Shown: one piece after another, positions 18,390 to 26,452 of the stretch | Position numbering within the stretch: the first letter of the stretch is position 1 | How the letters are laid out: each line of letters begins with the position of its first letter | NCBI GenBank assembly: GCA_040387555.1 | Contig: JAZKDO010000003.1 | Location: 434,001-498,000, forward strand | DNA from: UBA4416 sp040387555 | Lineage (GTDB): Bacteria > Bacteroidota > Bacteroidia > B-17B0 > Aurantibacillaceae | Reading direction: 5' to 3' | Length of the DNA stretch: 64,000 nt | Program-made: the position numbers and the translations under genes | The notes under the pieces: model-generated | What the model was told of the DNA's origin: nothing | Databases searched by the model: none | The model's input: the letters and a program-made list of their open reading frames with translations, nothing else

Positions 18390-19541
18390 CTTTTTTACAG
18401 AATAATTTCCCGGAATGCCTTGTATGAGATTAATCCCACTTTTCTTGTTTTTATCTAAAGTTCCAAATTGATTTTCAATTCCAAGAAATCTTGCACCATT
18501 AATGGTGGCCGCCTTCAATAGCGCCTCTATTGAAATTTCAGGTTGGAGTTTAAGAATAGTATTTATTTCTTCAATGATGGAAAGTTGTGAATTACTGGCA
18601 AGACTGTCTGTCCCTATAGTTAGTGTACATCCCTCTGCTATCATCAGGGCAATGTCAGGCAGACAATTCTCAATATATAAATTGGCATTCGGGCACAAGC
18701 ACCAATACAATTCAAAATTCTTTGTTCGGATTATTTCGAAATCACTTTTGCTCGTAAATGTATTGTGAACCAACTGAGTTTTAACTTCAGTTTTTAATGA
18801 AGGAATATAAGTTTGTAAACTGCTTTTACCTGAGGCTTCGAAGTAATCAATGGGAATATTGATCGTTTCATATAATTTTAAATAGTCACCGGATTTGGTT
18901 TGAAAGAATTCATTTTCAGTTTTACTTTCCTGGTTATGAATAGTTGTGGGTTGTTTTCGTGAATAACAATCATCGCTTATTTTTTTTATTAATTCAAGTG
19001 AAGCGCTATATGGTGCATGCGGAGCCAGAGATGCAGATTGACCGTTTTTTTCAAATTCACCAAGTAATTCTGTTCCATTGTCAAATACTAAATTGGCTCT
19101 CTCCGGATTTAGAGCAATTAATTCAACGAAGGTATGATAGTATAAATGCGATTGCTGTTTGGTTTTTAAGCTATTAATAGTATTACTTATATCACCTACA
19201 GCCACAATGCCTTGCAATTCCATTTCCCTATCTGCTTGTTTCATCGTTTCCTCTTGCAATTCATCCGATAATTCATTACGGTGTTTCATCACCCCCATGC
19301 CAAAATCAACAATCCCGTTATGTTTCTTTAACACTCCTTTTAAATGACTTAATTCCAGATGGCAATGTGCGTTGATAAATCCCGGGCAAAGGATCCCCTC
19401 ATAATGCTCAATAGCTGAATTTTCAGCAGTTTCAGGCTTGATAAGATCGGTAATAACTCCCTGATCATTCAATACTAAAATAGTATTATTTGGCAGAAAT
19501 TCGTTTCCCGAAAATATCCTAGTTGCAGTTATATAACGCAT
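18381..19541 (-). CDS. Amidohydrolase, candidate aminofutalosine deaminase
   Basis: 386 aa from ATG 19541; a TTG six bases upstream lies inside the -7 box. Metal-dependent amidohydrolase of the MTA/SAH/aminofutalosine deaminase group: GFINAHCHLELSHLKG (first His pair), LAPHAPYSAS, a TTIHNQES motif, LVHNTF, CPNANLYIEN, and TIGTDSLASNSQLSIIEEI with the metal-binding Asp. The window also encodes futalosine hydrolase, which needs a deaminated substrate. So this enzyme may supply the aminofutalosine-to-futalosine step of menaquinone synthesis. That assignment is inference; it could be a general adenosine-type deaminase. Confidence 0.8.
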   Translation of the reverse strand: MRYITATRIFSGNEFLPNNTILVLNDQGVITDLIKPETAENSAIEHYEGILCPGFINAHCHLELSHLKGVLKKHNGIVDFGMGVMKHRNELSDELQEETMKQADREMELQGIVAVGDISNTINSLKTKQQSHLYYHTFVELIALNPERANLVFDNGTELLGEFEKNGQSASLAPHAPYSASLELIKKISDDCYSRKQPTTIHNQESKTENEFFQTKSGDYLKLYETINIPIDYFEASGKSSLQTYIPSLKTEVKTQLVHNTFTSKSDFEIIRTKNFELYWCLCPNANLYIENCLPDIALMIAEGCTLTIGTDSLASNSQLSIIEEINTILKLQPEISIEALLKAATINGARFLGIENQFGTLDKNKKSGINLIQGIPGNYSVKKLA

Positions 19542-19544
19542 AGT

Positions 19545-19552
19545 CAAATTTA
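19545..19552 (-). promoter_or_regulatory. Putative promoter -7 box 3 nt from a start codon
   Basis: Minus-strand TAAATTTG, exact match to TAnnTTTG, then 3 nt, then the amidohydrolase ATG. If used, transcription would start at or inside the start codon (leaderless mRNA). Confidence 0.45.
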
Positions 19553-19598
19553 AGAAGTTATTGGTCTAAAAGCGTGCGTCTTTTTCGTTATTTATAGA

Positions 19599-19606
19599 TA
19601 ACTTTG
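19599..19606 (+). promoter_or_regulatory. Putative promoter -7 box of rlmN-lepB-wbqC
   Basis: TAACTTTG, exact TAnnTTTG match, 9 nt before the rlmN ATG. It is divergent from the amidohydrolase promoter about 50 bp away. Confidence 0.5.
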
Positions 19607-19615
19607 TAGAACAAA

Positions 19616-20677
19616 ATGTCAGCAAAAAAAGATATACGAGCCTTAAGCGAATCCGAAATTATTGAGATCCTGAAAGAAAAAGGTGAAGCAAAATTTCGTG
19701 CCAAACAAATTTATGAGTGGCTGTGGAAAAAGACTGCTCACAATTTTGATGACATGTCTAATTTATCCAAACCTTTGCGGGATTGGTTAAAAGAAACATT
19801 TACTATTAATGCTGTTGAAATTAGCGATATGCAGGTCAGCAGCGATCGTACAATTAAGTGCGCGATGAAATTGGTTGACGGAAATGTGGTGGAAAGTGTT
19901 CTAATTCCTACGAAAACCAGAATGACCGCTTGTATCTCATCTCAGGTAGGTTGCAGTTTAACTTGTAAATTTTGTGCAACCGGCAAGTTAAAACGCCTAA
20001 GAAATTTAAACGCAGATGAAATTTATGATCAGGTTGCCTTGGTTAAAAATTTAGCTGAAACAAAGTATAATCAGCCCTTAACCAATATTGTTTATATGGG
20101 AATGGGCGAACCGTTGTTGAACTATGCGGAAACCATACGTTCGGTAGATCGGATTACGTCACCTGATGGATTAGGAATGAGTCCCTCAAGAATTACGGTT
20201 AGTACTGCCGGCATCGCCAAAATGATCATGAAGCTTGGAGATGACCAGGTGAAATTTAATCTGGCCTTATCCCTACATGCGGCTAATGATGAAAAGAGAA
20301 ACCACATTATGCCCATTAATGAAAGTAATACTTTGGATAGTCTTGAAGAAGCTTTGAATTACTTTTATGAGAAAACAGGTTCCCGAGTGACTTTTGAATA
20401 TATTGTTTTTAAGGATTTTAATGACGGAATTCAGGATGCAAGAGAACTTGGCGATTTCTGTAAAAAGACAACTGCGAAAGTGAACATTATTGAATATAAT
20501 CCAATTGATGATGGTGAATTTAAGCAAACAACTCCTGAACGATTGGAAGTATTTGTTAATCACCTTGAAGGAAGAGGAATTATTGTAAATGTGCGTAGAA
20601 GCAGAGGTAAGGATATTGATGCTGCCTGTGGTCAATTGGTGAATAAAAACAAATCATCGGTTCAGGTTTTTAAATAA
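19616..20677 (+). CDS. rlmN: 23S rRNA A2503 / tRNA A37 C2-methyltransferase RlmN
   Basis: 353 aa. Radical SAM cluster motif CSLTCKFC (Cys113, Cys117, Cys120) binds the [4Fe-4S] cluster. Cys338 in DAACGQL is the conserved cysteine that forms the RNA adduct. Other family marks are KFRAKQIYEWLW at the N-terminus, YMGMGEPLLNY, and SLHAANDEKRNHIMPIN. It heads a tight operon; lepB begins 3 nt after its stop. Confidence 0.97.
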   Translation: MSAKKDIRALSESEIIEILKEKGEAKFRAKQIYEWLWKKTAHNFDDMSNLSKPLRDWLKETFTINAVEISDMQVSSDRTIKCAMKLVDGNVVESVLIPTKTRMTACISSQVGCSLTCKFCATGKLKRLRNLNADEIYDQVALVKNLAETKYNQPLTNIVYMGMGEPLLNYAETIRSVDRITSPDGLGMSPSRITVSTAGIAKMIMKLGDDQVKFNLALSLHAANDEKRNHIMPINESNTLDSLEEALNYFYEKTGSRVTFEYIVFKDFNDGIQDARELGDFCKKTTAKVNIIEYNPIDDGEFKQTTPERLEVFVNHLEGRGIIVNVRRSRGKDIDAACGQLVNKNKSSVQVFK

Positions 20678-20680
20678 ATT

Positions 20681-21721
20681 TTGAAAAAATTTATTTCACA
20701 TAATCAAACAATTATTGAGTGGCTTAAGGCTGTTGGGATTTCTTTTTTGTGCGTATTAGTCATAAGATCATTCTTCTTCGAGATCTCTCCGGTGAGTTCT
20801 CCCTCCATGGAAAAGACTCTACTTACCGGCGATTACATGTTTATCAATAAGTTGTCCTATGGGCCAAGATTATTAAAAACGGTTTTGAGTGTTCCTTTTG
20901 TTAATCAGAAATATTATTCCAAATTAATTTCATTGCCATATCTAAGGTTATTTGGGAGCCCGGATGTAGAAAGAAATGATATGGTAGTATTTAATTATCC
21001 TTTGGATGACGAACATCCTGTTGATCATCGAACCTATTTTGTAAAACGTTGTGTTGCACTACCGGGTGATAGTTTGACAATTGAGGAAGGCTCTGTTTAT
21101 ATCAATCACAAAATGTTAGATAGTGAAAATGACCTCCAGTTTAACTATCATTTGAAATCAGATAAACTATTAGACTCGGCTTTTGTAGAACACTATAATT
21201 TATATGAAGGCGGGAAAATTTCTGATAATAATGATTACTCATTTACTTTAACAAAAGCGTTATCCGACACATTAAGAAGTAAAACCTTTATCACCACTAT
21301 TGAAAGAAACAAAGAGAAAAAAGGCTTATGGGACGAATTTGTTTTCCCTTTTAATTCTCATTACAAATGGAACGTTGATAATTATGGCTCTTTAAAAATT
21401 CCGGCTAAAGGTGATACCATTAAATTAGATTCCTTGAATCTGTGTATTTTTGAAAGGATCATCTCTGCATATGAAGGTAATAAACTGGAAATCCGAAACG
21501 ACAGTATATATGTTAATGATATTTATAATACATCATACATTATTAAACAGAATTATTATTTCATGATGGGAGATAACCGACATAACTCGCAGGATAGCAG
21601 ACATTGGGGTTTTGTGCCGGAAGACCACATTATTGGAAAAGCAACCCGTATTGTTTTTTCCAACGATAAAATGTACGGAAAAGGAATAAGATGGAATAGA
21701 ATATTTCAAAGTATTGAATAA
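20681..21721 (+). CDS. lepB: Signal peptidase I
   Basis: 346 aa, starting at TTG 20681, 3 nt after the rlmN stop; the start is supported by the cytosolic Lys-rich end and the membrane segment at about 14-33. Catalytic Ser42 lies in SSPSMEKTLL and general base Lys122 in VKRCVALPGDS; box E is GDNRHNSQDSRHWGFVPE. A large insert (about 135-290) separates the catalytic core from box E, common in Bacteroidota enzymes. It cleaves Sec signal peptides at the inner membrane. The gene abuts the WbqC-like gene with no gap. Confidence 0.95.
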   Translation: MKKFISHNQTIIEWLKAVGISFLCVLVIRSFFFEISPVSSPSMEKTLLTGDYMFINKLSYGPRLLKTVLSVPFVNQKYYSKLISLPYLRLFGSPDVERNDMVVFNYPLDDEHPVDHRTYFVKRCVALPGDSLTIEEGSVYINHKMLDSENDLQFNYHLKSDKLLDSAFVEHYNLYEGGKISDNNDYSFTLTKALSDTLRSKTFITTIERNKEKKGLWDEFVFPFNSHYKWNVDNYGSLKIPAKGDTIKLDSLNLCIFERIISAYEGNKLEIRNDSIYVNDIYNTSYIIKQNYYFMMGDNRHNSQDSRHWGFVPEDHIIGKATRIVFSNDKMYGKGIRWNRIFQSIE

Positions 21722-22318
21722 ATGAATTCGATTTTATTATCTACTGCTTATTTGCCACCCGTAAGTTATCTTATAAGTCTGATTTCAAGTGATTGCATAG
21801 TTCTTGAAAGACATGAAAATTTTGTGAAGCAGACTTACCGCAACCGCTTTGAGATTTTGACGGCAAATGGTAAACTGAATTTGAGCATTCCTTTGTTAAA
21901 ACAAGCTGAAAAAGAATTGATTAGCGAAAAGAGAATATCTTACGCTGAGGATTGGCAAAAACAGCATTGGAGGGCAATCACAAGTGCTTATAAAAATTCT
22001 CCTTACTTTGAATTTTTTGAAGATCAGTTTAAATTTTTTTATGAGAATCAATTTGAATTTTTGTTCGATTATAATACTCGGTTATTAGAAACAATACTAC
22101 ACATACTAAGAATAAAAAAAGAATTAAAATTCACCTCACAATACGAAGCATCTCCAGCAGACTTGAAGGATTTAAGAATCTTATCTCACATTAACTACGA
22201 AGGAATGATGTCGATGAAGCCTTATTATCAAGTGTTTGCCGGGAATTCAGGATTTGTTCCAAATTTGAGTTGTTTGGATGCGTTGTTTAATGTTGGATTA
22301 GAGACGAAGGAATTATAA
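21722..22318 (+). CDS. WbqC-like family protein
   Basis: 198 aa. It starts at the base after the lepB stop. The WbqC family pattern is visible: LSTAYLPPVSYLISLISSD at the N-terminus, NFVKQTYRNRFEILTANG, LNLSIPLLK, and QKQHWRAITSAYKNSPYFEFFED. Some members sit in O-antigen clusters and are proposed amino-sugar modifying enzymes, but here the partners are rlmN and lepB. Biochemical function unknown. Confidence 0.87.
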   Translation: MNSILLSTAYLPPVSYLISLISSDCIVLERHENFVKQTYRNRFEILTANGKLNLSIPLLKQAEKELISEKRISYAEDWQKQHWRAITSAYKNSPYFEFFEDQFKFFYENQFEFLFDYNTRLLETILHILRIKKELKFTSQYEASPADLKDLRILSHINYEGMMSMKPYYQVFAGNSGFVPNLSCLDALFNVGLETKEL

Positions 22319-22320
22319 CA

Positions 22321-22345
22321 CCTGTTAGTATTTAATACTAACAGG
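22321..22345. terminator. Hairpin between convergent genes, likely terminator
   Basis: A perfect 10-bp stem (22321-22330 with 22336-22345) and 5-nt loop, between the ends of the WbqC-like gene (+) and the SpoIIE phosphatase gene (-). The following T-run is interrupted, so efficiency is uncertain. Confidence 0.55.
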
Positions 22346-22351
22346 CGTATA

Positions 22352-23512
22352 TTATATTTTAATTCCTACAACTAATACATCATCTGTCTGGTCATTATCC
22401 TGTTTCCAGTTATTGAAAGAATATTCCAGAAATGCTTCCTGTTCATCCATGTTCATATCATTAATGGTGCTCAGCAAATCTTTAAAATTGGATTTGTTTA
22501 ACTTCTTATTTCTTTCGCCACCAAACTGATCAATGAATCCATCAGTAAATAAATACAGTCTGTCATTTTCCTGTAACTGAAATGTTTCAGCATGAAATTG
22601 TTTCTCAATACCAGAATAAAAACCAATCGGGTAACGACTTCCTTTCAATTCAGTAATCTCGTTATTCCTCGATATCAATACAGAACGAAAAGCACCTGAG
22701 AAAACTAATTCATTATTTAGTTTATCAATTCGTATCAACGCTACATCCATTCCATCATTAAATGTCGCATCCTGGTTTTTGTTAATTGTTTTTTCAAGCT
22801 CCTCATCTAAAGCTTTTAAAATCTCTGAAGGTTCTGTTGCTTTTCGATTAATAAATACCTCCTTGAACATAGAATTAGCCACCATACTCATCATCGCTCC
22901 TGGCACACCATGGCCGGTACAATCAACAACTGCAACATATTTGTAAGAGTCGTCTTCGTATAACCAGTAGTAATCACCACTTACTATGTCTTTTGGTTTG
23001 TAAAGTAGAAATGAATTTTCAAACAGTCCATGGAACTGTTCCTGTGTTTGTAAAATAGATTGTTGTATCCGCTGAGCATAGTAAATGCTGTCTGTTATAT
23101 CTTTATTTTGCTCAATTAATTGTTTGTTGCTTTCCAGTAGACGTTTTTCATTGGTTTTGTTATCGGTGATATCATAACCTATTCCAACTAGCTGATCTTC
23201 GTTCAAGTATGAAACGTTCCAGCGGATCCATTTTCTGCCACCCATGGAAGTCCTAAGCTCATGTTCGAAAGTCTGAGTAGAGATCTTTCGATTACTGAAG
23301 ATATCCAAGATCTTATTTTTCACCTGTTCTCCTTCTGGTTTTGAAAAACGCGTTACTTCCCACCAATTGTATCCAAGCAATTCATCGGAATTGTATCCCA
23401 ATAATTGTTGAGCGGATTTACTGACGTAGTCTATACTTCCATCATTATTTAAAACAACGATGAGTGTATTTAGTTTATCTAGGATTTGATCCTGTATATC
23501 AATGGCAAACAT
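22352..23512 (-). CDS. PAS domain-SpoIIE (PP2C) serine phosphatase
   Basis: 386 aa, no membrane segment. A PAS sensor (about 1-120: LVVLNNDGSIDYVSKSAQQLLGYNSDELLGYNWWEV is its opening, given here only as evidence of the fold) is followed by a short coiled coil (about 125-155) and a SpoIIE-type PP2C domain. The metal motifs are SGDYYWL, VVDCTGHGVPGAMMSM and LFTDGFIDQFGG. It should dephosphorylate a regulatory partner (SpoIIAA/SiaC-type) in response to a PAS ligand. The N-terminal motif is shortened as LVVLNNDGSID. It has a well-formed promoter 130 nt upstream. Confidence 0.9.
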   Translation of the reverse strand: MFAIDIQDQILDKLNTLIVVLNNDGSIDYVSKSAQQLLGYNSDELLGYNWWEVTRFSKPEGEQVKNKILDIFSNRKISTQTFEHELRTSMGGRKWIRWNVSYLNEDQLVGIGYDITDNKTNEKRLLESNKQLIEQNKDITDSIYYAQRIQQSILQTQEQFHGLFENSFLLYKPKDIVSGDYYWLYEDDSYKYVAVVDCTGHGVPGAMMSMVANSMFKEVFINRKATEPSEILKALDEELEKTINKNQDATFNDGMDVALIRIDKLNNELVFSGAFRSVLISRNNEITELKGSRYPIGFYSGIEKQFHAETFQLQENDRLYLFTDGFIDQFGGERNKKLNKSNFKDLLSTINDMNMDEQEAFLEYSFNNWKQDNDQTDDVLVVGIKI

Positions 23513-23641
23513 TTTGGAAAAATTTTAAAAGAAAAAAATGTGAAAATTATAGGGTATGACTAACGCATACAGATATGCCACATGGTAATTTGGCAGTATC
23601 GATTACAAATAAGATGATGTTTATAAGTGTTTTTCACGGAG

Positions 23642-23670
23642 CAAATATATTAATTATTTAATACCTCCAA
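23642..23670 (-). promoter_or_regulatory. Promoter of the PAS-SpoIIE gene (TTG-N18-TATATTTG)
   Basis: Minus strand: TTG (23670-23668), exactly 18 nt, then TATATTTG (23649-23642), a full match to the Bacteroidota consensus. It predicts a 5' leader of about 120 nt before the ATG at 23512, unusually long for this window, so leader-based regulation is possible. Confidence 0.65.
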
Positions 23671-23755
23671 CATATTGGAATGAAAAAATAAACCTCGTAA
23701 ATAGTAATGCTAACACAAAATCCTGATTCTACTAATCACGGGAAACATGAATTGG

Positions 23756-24382
23756 TTAATGTAACTTCGTTCCAATTAAACTGATAAACTCCTTGCGGGT
23801 AGGGTCTTTAAGAAATTCTCCAGTGAAAGCTGAGGTTGTCGTTGCACTGTTCTGTTTTTGAACACCGCGCATTTGCATACATAAATGAGAACATTCCATA
23901 ACAACAGCAACACCAAGTGGTTTTAAGGTATCTTGTAGGCAATCCCTGATCTCGTTCGTTAAGCGCTCCTGTACTTGCAACCTGCGGGCAAAAGCATCTA
24001 CCACACGTGGTAATTTACTAAGTCCTACAATATGTCCGTTTGGAATATAGGCTATATGTGCTTTTCCAAAAAAAGGCAATAAATGATGTTCGCATAAACT
24101 ATACACTTCAATATCTTTGACAATCACCATTTGGCTATAGTCTTCCTTAAACATTGCAGAACGAAGAATCTCAGCAGGATTCAAATCATATCCTTGAGTT
24201 AAAAACTGCATGGCTTTAGCCGCTCTAACGGGTGTTTTTAATAAGCCTTCACGCATTGGATTTTCTCCAACATCATCCAGGATATTCTTGTACATATCAG
24301 AAATAGAATCAACCAATTTATCATTGTATTGATCTATTTTTTTATAACCTGTGATGTCGTGTTCAAATTCTTCGTTTAGCAT
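23756..24382 (-). CDS. folE: GTP cyclohydrolase I
   Basis: 208 aa. Zinc-ligand and active-site motifs are present: VYSLCEHHLLPFFGKAHIAY, GLSKLPRVVDAFARRLQVQE, LGVAVVMECSHLCMQMRGV (second zinc Cys and His). It converts GTP to 7,8-dihydroneopterin triphosphate, the entry to folate and to queuosine. It lies 39 nt after queD on the same strand, and QueD uses its product. Confidence 0.96.
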   Translation of the reverse strand: MLNEEFEHDITGYKKIDQYNDKLVDSISDMYKNILDDVGENPMREGLLKTPVRAAKAMQFLTQGYDLNPAEILRSAMFKEDYSQMVIVKDIEVYSLCEHHLLPFFGKAHIAYIPNGHIVGLSKLPRVVDAFARRLQVQERLTNEIRDCLQDTLKPLGVAVVMECSHLCMQMRGVQKQNSATTTSAFTGEFLKDPTRKEFISLIGTKLH

Positions 24383-24421
24383 GATCTTATGTTTTTATGT
24401 AACAACATATTAAAGAAACGT

Positions 24422-24832
24422 TTATTCTCCAAAATACTCAACGTAATTACTGTCCGTTTCGTAAAGTTTTATGCAGTGAAGGTCTGCACCCATTTCTTTT
24501 ATTTTAGGCGCTAAAATATTCCAGATAAATATAGATACATTTTCGGTGGAAGGCATGATCGGCATTCCTTTTACATCCATATTAAGGTTTTTATGATCCA
24601 GGACTTCGGTTACATCTGTGCGTATTAACGTGCTTAAGTCTTTTAAATTCACAACAAATCCTGTATCAGAATTGATTTTTCCTTTTACGGTTACGTATAG
24701 TTCATAATTATGTCCATGCCAGTTTTTATTGGCACATTTGCCAAAAGTGGCATTGTTTTGTTCCTCACTCCATGCCGGATTAAATAATTTATGCGCGGCA
24801 TTAAAATGTTCTTTGCGGGTAATGTAAATCAT
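24422..24832 (-). CDS. queD: 6-carboxytetrahydropterin synthase QueD
   Basis: 136 aa. Zinc His residues His14, His39 and His41 lie in NAAHKL and NWHGHNY; catalytic Cys33 is in GKCANKN; ETDSNYVEY and a C-terminal Glu complete the PTPS fold. QueD turns dihydroneopterin triphosphate into 6-carboxytetrahydropterin for queuosine synthesis. A folE gene directly downstream supplies its substrate. It is divergent from mqnB, with 33 bp between start codons. Confidence 0.93.
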   Translation of the reverse strand: MIYITRKEHFNAAHKLFNPAWSEEQNNATFGKCANKNWHGHNYELYVTVKGKINSDTGFVVNLKDLSTLIRTDVTEVLDHKNLNMDVKGMPIMPSTENVSIFIWNILAPKIKEMGADLHCIKLYETDSNYVEYFGE

Positions 24833-24865
24833 AGTAAATTAACGGTGTAAAAATACTAATTATTA

Positions 24866-25522
24866 ATGAAGATTCTTATTGTATCAGCCACGCATTTTGA
24901 GGTAATTCCTTTAACGAATTTTCTTGGAATTGCACTTCCTACTATAGGGAAAAATCATGCGAATATGGATTTTGAAGAAAAAGACATTGACGTATTAATT
25001 ACCGGGGTTGGCATGGTAAATACTGCTTTGATGATTGGGAGGGTTTTGGATGATTCGTATGATCTGGTTCTTAACGTGGGCATTTGTGGTGCTTTTGATA
25101 AGACGATGGAATTGGGGCAAGTGGTTCGCATAAAAAAGGATATATTGAGTGAACTGGGTGCAGAAGATGACAATGATTTTTTAACCTATGATCAATTGGA
25201 TCTTTCCGGCGCGCATATATATTTTGATCATGTAAGCGATTCCTATAAAATAGCTCTTAGATCTGTAACTGGAATTACAGTGAATACGGTTCATGGAAAT
25301 GAACAAAATATTGAAAAAGTAAGACAATTATATCACCCAGATGTTGAAAGCATGGAGGGCGCCGCTTTTTTTGCAGCCTGTTTAAATAGCAAATCCAATT
25401 ACATGCAGATTCGTGCCATTTCTAATCATGTGGAAAAGCGAGATAAAAGCAAATGGCAAATGGCTTTAGCTATCAAAAATTTAAATGACTACTTAATTAA
25501 TTTGATTACAACAATACACTAA
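24866..25522 (+). CDS. mqnB: Futalosine hydrolase
   Basis: 218 aa, nucleoside phosphorylase/hydrolase fold: NVGICGAFDKTMELGQVV and the catalytic region HPDVESMEGAAFFAACLN. The adjacent mqnD (15 nt downstream) identifies it as MqnB, which releases hypoxanthine from futalosine to give dehypoxanthine futalosine in the alternative menaquinone pathway. Without that context it could pass for an MTA/SAH nucleosidase. Confidence 0.9.
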   Translation: MKILIVSATHFEVIPLTNFLGIALPTIGKNHANMDFEEKDIDVLITGVGMVNTALMIGRVLDDSYDLVLNVGICGAFDKTMELGQVVRIKKDILSELGAEDDNDFLTYDQLDLSGAHIYFDHVSDSYKIALRSVTGITVNTVHGNEQNIEKVRQLYHPDVESMEGAAFFAACLNSKSNYMQIRAISNHVEKRDKSKWQMALAIKNLNDYLINLITTIH

Positions 25523-25537
25523 TTAATAAGCAACCAA

Positions 25538-26368
25538 ATGAACCTAACCCTCGGTTTTTCTCCATGTCCAAATGATTGTTTTATTTTTGATGCACTCGTT
25601 CATAAAAAAATTGATACGCAGGGCATTGACTTCACCGTGATAATGGAAGATGTGGAAGCATTAAATAATAGGGCTTTCAAACAGGAACTGGATATCACCA
25701 AATTAAGCTACCATGCTTTTTTATATTTAACTAATCACTATGCCTTATTAAATAGTGGTAGTGCCTTAGGATTCAATTGCGGTCCTCTTCTCGTTAAGGA
25801 TTCAAAAGTGAAATTGAGTGATATGAATCATGCATCTATTGCCATTCCTGGAAAGTATACAACCGCTAATTTTCTATTGTCTTTGGCTTATCCTCAGGCA
25901 ACTAATAAAAGGGAAATTTTATTCAGTGATATCGAAGAGGCTGTTTTATCTCACAAGGTAGACGCTGGTTTATTAATTCACGAGAATCGTTTTACCTATC
26001 AGGAAAAAGGTCTGGAGAAAATAATAGACCTTGGTGAATTTTGGGAAAACCTGATTCATGCGCCAATTCCTTTAGGAGGTATAGTGGTGAAAAGAAGTGT
26101 TGACATTACTCTTCAACAAACAATTGATCGCCTGATTAGACAAAGTGTAGAGTATGCATTTAACGATCCGGAAAACTGTATGTCATTTGTTAAGGAGCAC
26201 GCACAGGAAATGAGTGAAGAGGTCATGAAAAAACATATTGCCTTATATGTAAATGAATTTTCGGTTAATCTGGGTTTTGTTGGAAAAAATGCCATTCAGT
26301 TGTTATTCGATAAAGCCATAGAAAATGGACTAATCGATGGAGTAGCAACACACATTTTTGTTTCATAG
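25538..26368 (+). CDS. mqnD: 1,4-dihydroxy-6-naphthoate synthase
   Basis: 276 aa. Periplasmic-binding-protein-like fold with the MqnD N-terminus LGFSPCPNDCFIFDALVHKK and EDVEALNNRAFKQELDITKLSYHAF. Later come LLSLAYPQATNKREI and GEFWENLIHAPIPLGGIVV, with the conserved IPLG. It converts cyclic dehypoxanthine futalosine to 1,4-dihydroxy-6-naphthoate. It is in an operon with mqnB; mqnC lies 3.6 kb downstream. Confidence 0.94.
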   Translation: MNLTLGFSPCPNDCFIFDALVHKKIDTQGIDFTVIMEDVEALNNRAFKQELDITKLSYHAFLYLTNHYALLNSGSALGFNCGPLLVKDSKVKLSDMNHASIAIPGKYTTANFLLSLAYPQATNKREILFSDIEEAVLSHKVDAGLLIHENRFTYQEKGLEKIIDLGEFWENLIHAPIPLGGIVVKRSVDITLQQTIDRLIRQSVEYAFNDPENCMSFVKEHAQEMSEEVMKKHIALYVNEFSVNLGFVGKNAIQLLFDKAIENGLIDGVATHIFVS

Positions 26369-26452
26369 TTCCGTCTGTCACGAAAAAAAGCTTTTTATCC
26401 AAATAATGGTTTAAAGCACGTAATTTCATTTATATTTATAAAAAAAAGACTC

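Noticed and set aside
20273..20635. 120-aa minus-strand open frame inside rlmN
   Set aside because: It is antisense to a well-conserved radical SAM gene and its translation has no domain-like composition.
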